The notes beneath the pieces were generated by a model that searched no databases, was not told where the DNA came from, and worked only from the letters and a program-made list of their open reading frames with translations. Position numbers and translations under genes: made by a program. From an uncultured Alphaproteobacteria bacterium (GTDB taxonomy: Bacteria > Pseudomonadota > Alphaproteobacteria > RF32 > CAG-239): a DNA stretch of 57,369 nucleotides. The stretch is from assembly GCA_944391505.1 (NCBI GenBank), contig CALXTV010000010.1, positions 1-57,369 of the forward strand. Direction: 5' to 3'. Every line of letters starts with the position of its first letter. Position 1 is the stretch's first letter. Below are positions 7,216 to 15,825 of the stretch, in pieces.

Positions 7216-8157
7216 TTATTTATATTTGTTTATATATTCATCTAAATCACATTTCTTATAAAAAACTTTGCGGCCTATTTTGGTTGCTTTTGGGCCTTTT
7301 CTTTCACAACGCCATCTTTCCAAAGTATTTTGTTTTACATGGAGAATCGTAGCCGCTTCTTCAGTCGTATATAGATTGTAATCACCTTCTTTGACAGGTA
7401 TTTCAGGAATCGGCATATTATGAATATTTATGACGGGTTGTGAAACCTTACTTCTCATAAGCTCTTCGTATTTGTTTACTTCATCAGCATATAAGTCAAA
7501 AGAAGAGCGTTTGAGCGAATTCTTGAATATTTCCAAGCATTTTAGAAACTCAGTTCTTTTTGCTCCTGTGAAGTTAAGATTTGTCATTTCAAACTTCTCT
7601 CCGAATGAAGATTTTGTCATCCAAAACAAATCTCCAAACTCTGTATTTTTAAGAAAACCAACAAGACCAAAGTCCCTACCAAAGAAAGAAGTCTCAGTTC
7701 CAAACTTAACATTGTTGAATTGAAGACCGCTGAAAACATCACTTTCTCCAATGGTTTTATCTACTTTGAAGCTGACTTCGCCTTTTATATTGGGCTTGAT
7801 TACATTATTAAAGAACTCCAAAGTGCTTTTAAATACAGTGTTTATAAACAAAGTTTTGCCATGGAAGGAAGAGTTATTAAAAGAAACAATTTTATTAAAT
7901 ATGGATTCGCTAAAGTCAACTTCACCCGCAAACTTACATTCATCAAAAGATATAGTAGCGTTAAAAATCTGTTTGGTTGCTATAAGAGATTTGAAAATAC
8001 ATTTTTGAAAAACAATCCTTGGAAAATCTAAAAGCATTGTCGCTAATATATCTTTATTATCAGAAGCAGAAAAATCTATGTTTTCAAAGTAAGCATAACC
8101 TTCTTGCTTAAATTTGTTTAGTTTCAAATGTTTTGTTGGGTTATAGGGCTTACTCAT
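7216..8157 (-). CDS. Excisionase-like HTH protein with pentapeptide-like N-terminal domain
   Basis: The last 55 residues are a MerR/excisionase helix-turn-helix: YTTEEAATILHVKQNTLERW followed by the beta wing (KIGRKVFYKKCDLDEYI). The first 200 residues show a repeating hydrophobic-Phe pattern (IDFSASDN, ISFDECKFAG, VDFSESIFNK, VSFNNSSFHG) typical of a right-handed pentapeptide-like beta helix. The ATG at 8157 lies inside the end of the integrase gene (8-base overlap, ATGAGTAA) with GGAAAG upstream, so the two are translationally coupled. An excisionase or directionality role is an inference from the HTH and the coupling. Confidence 0.7.
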   Translation of the reverse strand: MSKPYNPTKHLKLNKFKQEGYAYFENIDFSASDNKDILATMLLDFPRIVFQKCIFKSLIATKQIFNATISFDECKFAGEVDFSESIFNKIVSFNNSSFHGKTLFINTVFKSTLEFFNNVIKPNIKGEVSFKVDKTIGESDVFSGLQFNNVKFGTETSFFGRDFGLVGFLKNTEFGDLFWMTKSSFGEKFEMTNLNFTGAKRTEFLKCLEIFKNSLKRSSFDLYADEVNKYEELMRSKVSQPVINIHNMPIPEIPVKEGDYNLYTTEEAATILHVKQNTLERWRCERKGPKATKIGRKVFYKKCDLDEYINKYK

Positions 8158-9304
8158 CTTTCTTTCCAATCATTTTATTAACGGTTTCATTTAGTTTTTC
8201 TCGTAAATCATCTACTTCCAGATTTACATAGATTTGCGTGCTCTGTAATGATTTGTGGGTGAGGGCTTTCTTGACCATAAAAGCATCAGCCCCATTGGCT
8301 AATAATGATGTCGCAAAGGTATGTCTTAAATCATGCAGGTGAAAATTGGTTATTTTTGCTCTCTTTAAGATTCCTTCCCACGTCTTTCGAACTCCGCCAA
8401 TATGTCCACTTTTGGATGTTGTCGAGAAGAACACATATTCATTGTATCTCATATCTTTTAATTGATTGAGAATATCTATTGCTGCATTTACTAAAACAAC
8501 ATTAGCGTCATTTTGGGTTTTTGTTTCGGGAATCGTCCAAAGCTTTTCTTCAAGTTTAATGTCTTCCCATTTCATTGAAAAGACATTACGTCTTCTTGCT
8601 CCTGTAAACCAAAGCATCATAATTGCAAATTTTGGTATAGAATCCTCAGTTTCATTGATAGCATCTCTAAACGATTCTAATTCATTTCCGCTTAAATGCC
8701 TTGTCCTTGCGATTTGCTTGTTGAGCTGCACGGCATTGCCCGGATTAAATCCCTGATATATGTTTTGTTTGATGAAATGGTTATAAATGGTTCGCAGAAG
8801 AACGATTGTTTGATTTGCACAACGCTTACCATTGTTCAATGTCAATCTTTTATGAAGTAGCTTAAGTTCGTCAGGTGTTATTTGGGATATTTTCTTATTG
8901 GCAAGTGTAGATAGATAACGTTGCCACAAATCCTTATAATATTCCATTGTTATCGGGCGGATATGTTGTTCTTTTTCATCCATAAAACGAGTATATAATT
9001 GTTCAAGAGAGGATTCGCCCGTTATCTTTTTTCGTTCCTCAATAGGGTTGATACCTTCTTTCATATTGATTTTGGCCTTACGAGCGGCTTGTCGGGCATC
9101 GTCAACACTCATATAGGAAGGCTCTCCGAGCTTAACGCGTATCTGTTTTCCTAAAACAACTCCTCGGTAGTAAAAGCTCTTCGCTCCGTTTGGGGTTATT
9201 TGAAGCGACAAACCAACCTCTATTGTATCATAAACAAAAGTCCTTTTTGTCGGAGCTGGTAAGTTTTTAATATTTGCATTTGTGAATTTGAATTTCTTAT
9301 CCAT
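8150..9304 (-). CDS. int: P4-type tyrosine integrase
   Basis: The 384-residue protein has the DUF4102 arm-binding domain at residues 1-90, a core-binding SAM-like domain at about 95-180 and the catalytic domain to the end. Active-site residues are Arg237 (TGARRRN), His324-x-x-Arg327 (HDLRH), His350 (LTHKS) and Tyr359 (QIYVN). P4-type integrases use tRNA genes as targets, often at the anticodon loop. The gene starts 156 bases from the right attachment core, as expected for the enzyme that inserted this element, and is followed by the coupled excisionase-like gene. Confidence 0.95.
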   Translation of the reverse strand: MDKKFKFTNANIKNLPAPTKRTFVYDTIEVGLSLQITPNGAKSFYYRGVVLGKQIRVKLGEPSYMSVDDARQAARKAKINMKEGINPIEERKKITGESSLEQLYTRFMDEKEQHIRPITMEYYKDLWQRYLSTLANKKISQITPDELKLLHKRLTLNNGKRCANQTIVLLRTIYNHFIKQNIYQGFNPGNAVQLNKQIARTRHLSGNELESFRDAINETEDSIPKFAIMMLWFTGARRRNVFSMKWEDIKLEEKLWTIPETKTQNDANVVLVNAAIDILNQLKDMRYNEYVFFSTTSKSGHIGGVRKTWEGILKRAKITNFHLHDLRHTFATSLLANGADAFMVKKALTHKSLQSTQIYVNLEVDDLREKLNETVNKMIGKKDE

Positions 9305-9439
9305 GTGTCTATTCCGTGCCTACACAGTGCCTACTTTTTTATCTATTTTGAGAAAATCAAGTAAAGCAAGCGATGAAGAAGTATTATTAAATTTCTATGT
9401 AAAACAGTATATTACAATAAGATTAAAAGGCAAGCTGAA

Positions 9440-9481
9440 ATATTAAAAAATAACGAGCAACAGTTTAGGAAACTGTTGCTC
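9440..9481 (-). terminator. Junction hairpin: tRNA 5' half plus element end form a terminator
   Basis: Positions 9455-9466 and 9470-9481 are perfect 12-bp inverted arms with an AGG/CCT loop. The right arm is tRNA sequence; the outer bases of the left arm (9455-9459) come from the element. On the minus strand the stem is followed by GTTATTTTTTAATA. Transcripts started at the tRNA promoter would thus end here. Confidence 0.6.
9460..9474 (+). repeat. Right attachment site (15-bp direct repeat)
   Basis: This is the second copy of ACAGTTTAGGAAACT, identical to 128-142 and in the same orientation. It is the anticodon stem-loop of the split tRNA. Confidence 0.85.
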
Positions 9482-9503
9482 TATCCTGATGAGCTACGGG
9501 GAC
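9460..9503 (-). pseudogene. 5' half of a split tRNA-Arg(CCT) gene
   Basis: On the minus strand this holds the acceptor strand GTCCCCG, the D-arm (GCTCATCAGGATAGAGC) and the anticodon stem-loop with CCT, then stops matching a tRNA. The 3' half is at 95-142. It keeps the presumed promoter side of the gene, so it is probably still transcribed but cannot give a functional tRNA. Confidence 0.9.
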
Positions 9504-9546
9504 ACGCCGCAATTTTTATAGCTGTTTTTGCCGGTTAATGCAACAT

Positions 9547-10653
9547 TTATTTTCCGGCCAGTTTATCCAGAAACTTCTTTTGAATCTCAGCGATTTTTTC
9601 AACACTGTCCACAACAACATATTCGTTGGCGGCGTGCATACCCTCGCCGGTTCCCGAATGCATGATGACGACCGAACCGCGTTCGGCAAACGTCCGGGAA
9701 TCCGTCGCGCCGCCGATTTGCTCAAATTCGATTTCCCGGCCGAGAATATGCTCGGCAAAATGCTTATAATCCTGAATATACGGATTATTCTCGTCCATGA
9801 CCACCGGTACGCTGGACGACGAAATTTTATAAGTTACGCCTTCAACCATGCATTTATCGAGATTTTGTTTCAGATTGTCGACGCTGGAAGTTTCAATCAG
9901 CCGGAAGTCTAACAGCGCCTCGGCATAATTGGAAATGACGTTTGAGACCTGGCCGCCGCATATTTTGGCGATATGTACCGTATCAATCCAGGTATTTTCG
10001 GGCATTGGCCCGTTTTTGGAAAAGTATGGATAAATTTTGCGAATGTTGTTTAAAACCGTCAGCAGATTCTCGTTGGCGTCAATTCCCTCCCACGGGGTTG
10101 ATCCGTGCGCTTCTTTGCCGGTCGATTCGATTTTGACAAAGACCGGATTTTTGCATTTACTGACAATTTTCAAAATGTCGCCGCCGACGTCGTTATCCAG
10201 CACGATTTTGGCTTTCATGTTCGGATGCGCTTCCATAAAAGCTTCGGTTCCTTTGCTGCCCTTTTCTTCGTCGGAAGAAAGGATGACGCCGAATTTGAGC
10301 TTCAGGTTGTTCTGCAGAACATGAAACATTGAGCTTAAGGCCACGGCGGCAAAAGATTTCATGTCCAGCGTACCGCGCCCGAACATTTTGCCGTCTTTGA
10401 TATAAGGTTCAAACATCTTGTCTTCTGCAGGAACAACGTCCAGATGTCCGAGAATCAACACGTCGAAATCTTCGGTTTCAACATTGCGCAAAAACAATAC
10501 CGGCGCGATGCCTGGCTTTTCAAAAACGTTTACCAATGCGCCGCTGTTGTCAAATAAGTCGGTAATATGGGCAAAACATTTGTGAATTTCTTCAATATTT
10601 CCGGTCTCGGTACGAAACCGGATAAGATCCTGTGCGGTTCTTATGACGTCCAT
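9547..10653 (-). CDS. M20 family metallopeptidase (ArgE/DapE-like)
   Basis: About 368 residues with the M20 zinc signature: GHLDVVPAE (His and Asp), GRGTLDMKSF (Asp ligand) and SSDEEKGSKGTE (catalytic and ligand Glu), with the lid/dimerisation domain in the middle (ESTGKEAHGS) and a final His in MHSGTGEGMHAANEYV. The family removes acyl groups from amino acids (acetylornithine, succinyl-diaminopimelate) or cleaves small peptides; the substrate cannot be fixed. AGGAG lies 7 bases before the ATG at 10653, so the longer frame to 10704 is rejected. This is the first chromosomal gene right of the element and it is divergent from the SH3 gene. Confidence 0.85.
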   Translation of the reverse strand: MDVIRTAQDLIRFRTETGNIEEIHKCFAHITDLFDNSGALVNVFEKPGIAPVLFLRNVETEDFDVLILGHLDVVPAEDKMFEPYIKDGKMFGRGTLDMKSFAAVALSSMFHVLQNNLKLKFGVILSSDEEKGSKGTEAFMEAHPNMKAKIVLDNDVGGDILKIVSKCKNPVFVKIESTGKEAHGSTPWEGIDANENLLTVLNNIRKIYPYFSKNGPMPENTWIDTVHIAKICGGQVSNVISNYAEALLDFRLIETSSVDNLKQNLDKCMVEGVTYKISSSSVPVVMDENNPYIQDYKHFAEHILGREIEFEQIGGATDSRTFAERGSVVIMHSGTGEGMHAANEYVVVDSVEKIAEIQKKFLDKLAGK

Positions 10654-10746
10654 CGGAATTCTCCTGTATAAATTTACGTTTTGTTTAATATATTTAGTTA
10701 TCATTAGCGCAAATAAAATAAGAAAAGATTAATTAAAGGAAAGAAA

Positions 10747-11253
10747 ATGAAAAGGATTTTTGCGGCTCTTTTCGGGCTGATGATTTCTGTTGCTCCGGCC
10801 TTTGCACAGGATGCGGCCGACGAAAGCGAAAGCGGTCTGACGGTTCCCAGGATGGTTTCTCTGCGCTCCAATCTGATTAACGCCCGTTCCGGTCCCGGAG
10901 CTCGTTATCCGATAGAATGGGTTTATATGCAGAAAGGCGCACCAGTGGAAATCATTGCAGAGTTTGAACTTTGGCGCAAAATAAAAGACTGGCAGGGCTC
11001 GGAATCATGGGTTCACAAGTCCATGCTTTCCGGACGTCGCACGGTTAAAGTAACCGCTCCCGGCGAAAACAACATTTATGACAAACCGGATTACCAATCC
11101 AAAGTGATTGCCCGGGTCGAAGACGAAGTCGTCGGTGATGTGCAGAAATGCTCAGCAGACAGCAGCTTCTGTCGGATTAAATTTGCTTCGATTGAAGGCT
11201 GGGTTCCCAAAAGCAGCCTGTTTGGAATTTATAAGGATGAAAATATCGACTGA
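10747..11253 (+). CDS. Secreted SH3-domain protein
   Basis: The 168-residue protein has a clear Sec signal peptide (about 1-20, ending AFAQD) and two bacterial SH3-like repeats: one around residues 35-95 (LRSNLINARSGPGARYPIEW...WVHKSML) and a weaker one at 95-160 (IYDKPDYQSKVIARVE...GWVPKSSLFG). This arrangement is the usual periplasmic SH3 protein of alphaproteobacteria, thought to bind cell-wall peptides. AAGGAAAG precedes the ATG, and a terminator follows the stop by about 20 bases, so it is a single-gene unit. Confidence 0.85.
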   Translation: MKRIFAALFGLMISVAPAFAQDAADESESGLTVPRMVSLRSNLINARSGPGARYPIEWVYMQKGAPVEIIAEFELWRKIKDWQGSESWVHKSMLSGRRTVKVTAPGENNIYDKPDYQSKVIARVEDEVVGDVQKCSADSSFCRIKFASIEGWVPKSSLFGIYKDENID

Positions 11254-11271
11254 CTTGTTTATGTCGGTTTG

Positions 11272-11301
11272 AAAATCCCGGTTGCCTCCGGGATTTTTTT
11301 A
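11272..11301 (+). terminator. Intrinsic terminator of the SH3 gene
   Basis: AATCCCGG (11274-11281) pairs with CCGGGATT (11288-11295) and is followed by a run of T. Confidence 0.85.
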
Positions 11302-11387
11302 TTCCGGCAAAGCTTGACAAAATTTCCGGAAAACAGTAGGCTGTCAACAGAAAACATTATTAAACCGATATTATAAAACGTATTTTT

Positions 11388-12062
11388 ATGAAGAATTTAA
11401 AAAAATCCGAAATCGTGGATTATATTCAGGAAAGATATAATCCCGAGGCAATGCCGGAAATTTATTTCAAGGAATTGCCGGTGTTAAAAGATTTCAGTTT
11501 GCGGGGTTTGAAACTGTCTGCCGGAGAGCGTCGCAAGTTCGGCTGCTATGTTTGCCCGAAAGACAAAAGCAAATTGAATGTGTTTGTCCCCGGAAAGAGC
11601 ACTCACTATTCTGTGCCTGCCGACGTATTTTTCAAATTTTCCGATCCGTATGAAATCGGCGATATCCTGCGCAGCAAAAAACGTTCGCGGAATGCCGTGA
11701 TTTTTACCGTCGGAAAATATGATTACCGTTATGTTCCGGGTATCTGTGCCTTTGTCCGGGTTGATTTTTTTAACAAGGACTTTGTGCTGGATAAAGCCGT
11801 AAAAAAATACCGCATCGGACGTGAAAATCTGGTCTGCGTGGCACGTATTTTCGGCAGCGGTGACAATTACAGCGTTTTTTGGGAGATTCGCCGCAAAGGA
11901 AAAAATCAGCATTCACACTTTTTCAAAATCTTTGCCGGAAAATTCCAGGAGCACACCTATCCCATGCCCGATACCCAGATTACAATCGGAGCTAACGCCA
12001 AAACCGTCGTTTGGAAAGGGATGTTGTTCAAAATGACCAAGGGACGTCTCACAATAAGCTGA
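11388..12062 (+). CDS. Hypothetical cytoplasmic protein
   Basis: A 224-residue frame with no signal peptide or membrane segment. It is basic, with many Lys/Arg and aromatic residues and an alternating strand pattern (FTVGKYDYRYVPGICAFVRV, YSVFWEIRRKGKN), which suggests a beta-rich fold. I do not recognise the family. No clear ribosome-binding site precedes the ATG. It converges with the flavoprotein gene and shares its terminator. Codon use resembles the chromosomal neighbours. Confidence 0.6.
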   Translation: MKNLKKSEIVDYIQERYNPEAMPEIYFKELPVLKDFSLRGLKLSAGERRKFGCYVCPKDKSKLNVFVPGKSTHYSVPADVFFKFSDPYEIGDILRSKKRSRNAVIFTVGKYDYRYVPGICAFVRVDFFNKDFVLDKAVKKYRIGRENLVCVARIFGSGDNYSVFWEIRRKGKNQHSHFFKIFAGKFQEHTYPMPDTQITIGANAKTVVWKGMLFKMTKGRLTIS

Positions 12063-12080
12063 AGCGACCCGTATCTCGTA

Positions 12081-12116
12081 AAAAAAGAGGTTCTGATTTA
12101 CAGAACCTCTTTTTTT
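12081..12116. terminator. Bidirectional terminator between convergent genes
   Basis: AAAAAAGAGGTTCTG (12081-12095) pairs perfectly with its complement at 12101-12115 around a short loop. T runs occur on both strands. It directly abuts the stop codon of the minus-strand gene. Confidence 0.9.
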
Positions 12117-13505
12117 TCATTCGCCGTTCTTGATTTTCTCAATCAGTTCTTTAACCGTCGGAATTCCGTTTCTATACAACGGGTCGGTTGCAAAGCGGTA
12201 AACCTGATGTCCTGCAAATAACAAATTGTCTTTAATGCTGCCGTTATGACCGACTTCATAAAGTGTTTTATGAATGCAGTAAGAGCGGGGATCCGGCAGT
12301 TTGCCCGTCGTTCCTTTGGCTCGGGACCAGGTTGAAAACTGACATTGCGACAAGCAGCCGACACATTCGGCGCGATCCTGCTTCATCTGTTTCCATTCGG
12401 CCGGCGTCAAAAAGACTACAGTACTGTCCGGCGTCTCCTGAATTTCGGTGTATCCGGCGGAAAGCTGCTGTTCGGCCTTAGAGGTGTCTTCAGGTTTGAT
12501 ATAAACGGTTTTGTTCTCCCGAATGCTTAACGGGTAAGAAAACTCGGATGTCTGCTCTTTGGAAAAAGCAATCTCACCCTGTTTGCGTTGAATCAGCTTT
12601 TCAAGGAACGTATTCTTGATGGCTGAGGAGAAGAAGCCGGTCGGGCTGAATTTCTGCAGAATAACATCTCCTTTTTTGACCTGCATCATAACTTTTTTCC
12701 AGGCCTCGGAAATGGGGCTTTCTTTGGTAATCATCGGCCGTGTGCCGAACTGGAACGCAATCTTGCCGATATCGGGATTGTCAATATAATCCTGCCAGTC
12801 TTTCAACGACCAGATACCGCCGGCCAAAATAATCGGAATATTGTCAAGACCGAGCGACCGGAGCAGTTTCCGAAGTTCAATCAAACGCTCATACGGAGCC
12901 TGAGGTTTAGTAGGGTCTTCCGCGTTGGAAAGACCGTTGTGTCCGCCGGCCAGCCACGGATCTTCATAAACGACGCCGCCCAAAAATTCTCTGAAGTTGG
13001 AGTAGGCGCGTTTCCACAAAACCTGAAAAGCGCGTGCGGAAGAAACAATCGGATAATAGTAGACACCGAAACGCGAAGCCAATGCACCCAGATGATACGG
13101 CAGACCGGCACCGCAGGTGACGCCGTGAATCAGACCCTTGGCCTTTTCCAGCACGCCGCTCAAAATTCTCTCGGAATCGGCCATTTCCCAAAGCATGTTC
13201 ATATGAATACGACCGTTTCCGCCCGAAACCTCATGAGCAACCTGTGCTTGCGCAATACCGCCCCTGATGGCATATTCAATCATTTCTTCATGGCGTTCTG
13301 CCCGGTTCTTTTTTGAAAAAGTCTCGATAATGACATTGCCTTTGCTGTCATAAAAATCCGGACTGACGCCGGAGAAAGTCCCCACGCAGTTTTCCTTGGC
13401 CCAAGAGCCGGAACTGCGTCCGTCACTGCCGTTAATCCCTTTTCCACCCTCGATTAAAGGCAGTACTTCCTTACCTGAAATCATGATTGGATTTAATTGT
13501 TTCAA
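12117..13505 (-). CDS. Nitronate monooxygenase-like FMN enzyme
   Basis: The 462-residue protein follows the 2-nitropropane dioxygenase/NPD TIM-barrel plan: an N-terminal PIMISGKEVLPLIEGGKGI, the glycine-rich GVTCGAGLP region in the middle, IPIILAGGIWSL (phosphate-binding glycine motif for FMN) and FGTRPM. The C-terminal part carries a Cys cluster (ECVGCLSQC) not found in the short nitronate monooxygenases, which suggests a larger subgroup and perhaps a metal or disulfide site. The start is TTG, with AAGGA 7 bases upstream and no in-frame ATG nearby. The family oxidises alkyl nitronates; the real substrate is not known. Confidence 0.8.
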   Translation of the reverse strand: MKQLNPIMISGKEVLPLIEGGKGINGSDGRSSGSWAKENCVGTFSGVSPDFYDSKGNVIIETFSKKNRAERHEEMIEYAIRGGIAQAQVAHEVSGGNGRIHMNMLWEMADSERILSGVLEKAKGLIHGVTCGAGLPYHLGALASRFGVYYYPIVSSARAFQVLWKRAYSNFREFLGGVVYEDPWLAGGHNGLSNAEDPTKPQAPYERLIELRKLLRSLGLDNIPIILAGGIWSLKDWQDYIDNPDIGKIAFQFGTRPMITKESPISEAWKKVMMQVKKGDVILQKFSPTGFFSSAIKNTFLEKLIQRKQGEIAFSKEQTSEFSYPLSIRENKTVYIKPEDTSKAEQQLSAGYTEIQETPDSTVVFLTPAEWKQMKQDRAECVGCLSQCQFSTWSRAKGTTGKLPDPRSYCIHKTLYEVGHNGSIKDNLLFAGHQVYRFATDPLYRNGIPTVKELIEKIKNGE

Positions 13506-13612
13506 TGTTTTATTCCTTATAAAATTTTTTTATCAGGCTTTATATAACACATTTATTTTGATTTTTACAGTAAAAAAATCAAAATGTTACAGTTTTGTTA
13601 CACTTACCGCAT

Positions 13613-15076
13613 TCAGCGGGACAGTTCCAGAAGCCCCTGCGGAATATGGTCGATGGTAACAAGAGCGATAATCATGCAGATAAGAGCATATACCTGCAGC
13701 ATCTGCGTCAGAGCCTTGTTTTGGAATAAGGGCATTTTATCACGGTATTTGTGCAGAGCCTTGTTGATGCCGAGCATAACAAAAGTGGTTACAATCGCCT
13801 GTATGCCGATGCCGGCTTCTCTGACGGCGTCTTCAAAACCGGAAAGGATTTTGAATAAAAAGGTAAAAAACAGCATATAAACGGCAACAGCCGCATAAGC
13901 GATGTGCTGCATACGGATATTTTCAATCTTTTTTTCTTCCTGATTGCGACGGAGATTTTCCACCGACAAAGAAGATACTTCCATACCGCGAACCATTTGC
14001 GGCGTTTCCCGCTGTTTCTTCACGCCGAGCAAAGTTTCCTTAAAACGCTCTTCCGCCACGCACAAACCGCAGCCTTTGGCCGTGAAATAAGCGTGGTTAG
14101 AGTCTTTGCGGCAGGTTTTGAGATTATGCATCAGATAATGCAGGTGTTCCTGCCATTCTTTGGCCGACGGCCTCAGGCCGCCTTTCACAAAAGCGCGTTC
14201 AAAAAGCTCCAGGGTTTTCTTATCGAAATATTCATGAATAGAGTAGGGGTGTGGTGCCTGATAAGTATCCGGCCACAAGCCGTAGGCGTAATGATACTGC
14301 TCAATGCGGTTTTGTATGGTCAGCATTTCTCCTTCATTTTTCCTCGGTACGCCCGAAAACGGATGAATGCCGTTGTTTAGAAGCTTGAAAATCATAACGG
14401 CAAGGGCAAATTTATCCTGTTCTTCGCCCATTTCCTCGCAGGAGAGATCCATTCCCTCGGGATAAATATATTCTTCGCTGACAAATTCAGCCGGATAGCG
14501 CCCCAATTCGCCTTTGATGGAAAACCCGTCACAATCGACCATGGCCACCGTCATTGTGTCCTTATAGACGGAAACGTTAGACGGCTTAAGGTCAACGATA
14601 TAATGCCCGCAGGTATGCAGTGCAGCCACCATTGATGCGACATTATAAGCGGCAAAAACCCGGTAAGCGTATTTTTCGGAAAGATGTAGCTTTTTGCGAA
14701 TTGCTTTTTGCATCAGATGATCCAGCGAAACCGCCTCGCTCATGTTAATCAGCGGCATCAGGTAACCGACGCAGAAACCGTTTTCGTCTTCAAGAATGGC
14801 GTCGGGCCAGGCAATCTGAACATATTCGATGCCGTCTCGAATAGCCGGCGGAAAATTCGGCCGGTTTAGCAACATCGCTTCCAGCTTTTTGCGATTGGTA
14901 GAGCTTTTGCTTTTTTTGTGGAAGATTTTTGCCACGCTGTTCGGATTAGCCAGGTTCATATAAATTTTCCCGGCCGCACCTCCTTTGTTAATCATCTCGC
15001 CGAGCCGGACTTTTTCAAAATGTCCGTCAGCGTAAATGGCGTTGTAAATAACCGGCGTTTCTTCTTGCTTGTCCAT
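13613..15076 (-). CDS. Membrane-anchored protein kinase-like protein of a TerY-P triad
   Basis: About 487 residues. An N-terminal kinase-like domain (about 15-290) shows a glycine loop (INKGGAAGKIY), the VAIK-like lysine in SVAKIFHK, the catalytic loop IVDLKPSN and the metal loop MVDCDGFS in place of DFG. After a cysteine-containing linker (CRKDSN...CGLC) come three predicted membrane segments (about 390-480). The ATG at 15076 overlaps the phosphatase stop (TGATG). Kinase, PP2C and TerY-type vWA genes in one operon are the TerY-P signalling triad described by comparative genomics. Here it acts at the membrane, probably phosphorylating partners that the phosphatase resets. Confidence 0.85.
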   Translation of the reverse strand: MDKQEETPVIYNAIYADGHFEKVRLGEMINKGGAAGKIYMNLANPNSVAKIFHKKSKSSTNRKKLEAMLLNRPNFPPAIRDGIEYVQIAWPDAILEDENGFCVGYLMPLINMSEAVSLDHLMQKAIRKKLHLSEKYAYRVFAAYNVASMVAALHTCGHYIVDLKPSNVSVYKDTMTVAMVDCDGFSIKGELGRYPAEFVSEEYIYPEGMDLSCEEMGEEQDKFALAVMIFKLLNNGIHPFSGVPRKNEGEMLTIQNRIEQYHYAYGLWPDTYQAPHPYSIHEYFDKKTLELFERAFVKGGLRPSAKEWQEHLHYLMHNLKTCRKDSNHAYFTAKGCGLCVAEERFKETLLGVKKQRETPQMVRGMEVSSLSVENLRRNQEEKKIENIRMQHIAYAAVAVYMLFFTFLFKILSGFEDAVREAGIGIQAIVTTFVMLGINKALHKYRDKMPLFQNKALTQMLQVYALICMIIALVTIDHIPQGLLELSR

Positions 15077-15825
15077 CAAAGTTTGGCCCAGAAAAGAGTT
15101 TTGTCGTCATTGTTCAGCCGCTTGGCATCCGGCGTGTTAAGCGTGTTGTTCAGCGCGCGGATGGCGCGGGCTTTTTGCGTTTCGTTGCTGAGATATTCGT
15201 GAATGGGATAAATAAATTTCTTTTCGATACGGCGAAAATCTTTGGAAAAGGCAAAACCGGTCACGCCGTCGCTCATCAGAAAAATGGCATCGGCATTTTC
15301 AAAAGCCGTAAACCTCAGGTTCTCGCGCCAGTCGTCCATGGTGTAGAAATAAGTTTCGCAGGCAAACAAACCGTTTTCGGGGCGGGAAGCAACAAAATTT
15401 TCCGGATTATGCTCGTCTAAAGCCAGTGCCGCACCGTCGCCGATGTGAAAAAACAAACCCTGGTTGCCGCAGCAGACGGAACCGACCAGCGTTGCCGCAA
15501 AGTCATTAATGCCTTCTTCGTCTTTTGTTTTGTTATAGCGGTGGCGCAACAGTTTTCCCCGCGAAACCTCAATCGCTTGGACAATGGCCTGTTTGATGTT
15601 TGAAAATTCGGCATTGGCCAGCAGATCGCCGATGGTTTCGCAGACAATCCGCGCGCCGATTTTGCCGTATTTGGCCGAACCGGCACCGTCGGAAACGACG
15701 GCAACGAAATTCCGGCCCCGGTCAGTATATCGACAGTAATCCTGACACGGCATATTGCGGGCTTCGTGCAAGGGTCCGGTAATGCTTGTGGCCAGAGCGC
15801 GGATTTTGCCGTTTTTAATTTTCAT
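15076..15825 (-). CDS. PP2C-type protein phosphatase
   Basis: The 249-residue protein has the PP2C metal motifs: MPCQDYC near the N-terminus, VVSDGAGSAKYG (the DG metal pair) at about residues 43-54, GDGAALAL in the middle and MSDGVTGF at about 185. It is metal-dependent and cytoplasmic. The gene overlaps the vWA gene by 11 bases and its stop overlaps the kinase start, so all three are made together. In TerY-P modules the phosphatase is thought to counter the kinase. Confidence 0.9.
   Translation of the reverse strand: MKIKNGKIRALATSITGPLHEARNMPCQDYCRYTDRGRNFVAVVSDGAGSAKYGKIGARIVCETIGDLLANAEFSNIKQAIVQAIEVSRGKLLRHRYNKTKDEEGINDFAATLVGSVCCGNQGLFFHIGDGAALALDEHNPENFVASRPENGLFACETYFYTMDDWRENLRFTAFENADAIFLMSDGVTGFAFSKDFRRIEKKFIYPIHEYLSNETQKARAIRALNNTLNTPDAKRLNNDDKTLFWAKL

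Larger units (their letters stand above)
128..9474. mobile_element. Integrated element in tRNA-Arg(CCT), about 9.3 kb
   Basis: The ends are a 15-bp direct repeat (128-142, 9460-9474) inside a tRNA-Arg anticodon loop. A P4-type integrase gene starts 156 bases from the right end. The interior is markedly richer in A+T than the sequence after 9547 and carries typical accessory genes: two tyrosine recombinases, an AAA ATPase, ankyrin proteins, DUF3768, DUF1737, a lysozyme and lipoproteins. No capsid, terminase, relaxase or replication initiator is visible, so this looks like a genomic island or satellite-like integrative element rather than a complete phage or conjugative element. It carries a replacement tRNA-Arg(CCT) at 7138-7214. 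Confidence 0.85.

Noticed and set aside
128..9474. Complete prophage
   Set aside because: Apart from an integrase, an excisionase-like gene and a lysozyme there are no capsid, tail, portal, terminase or replication genes.
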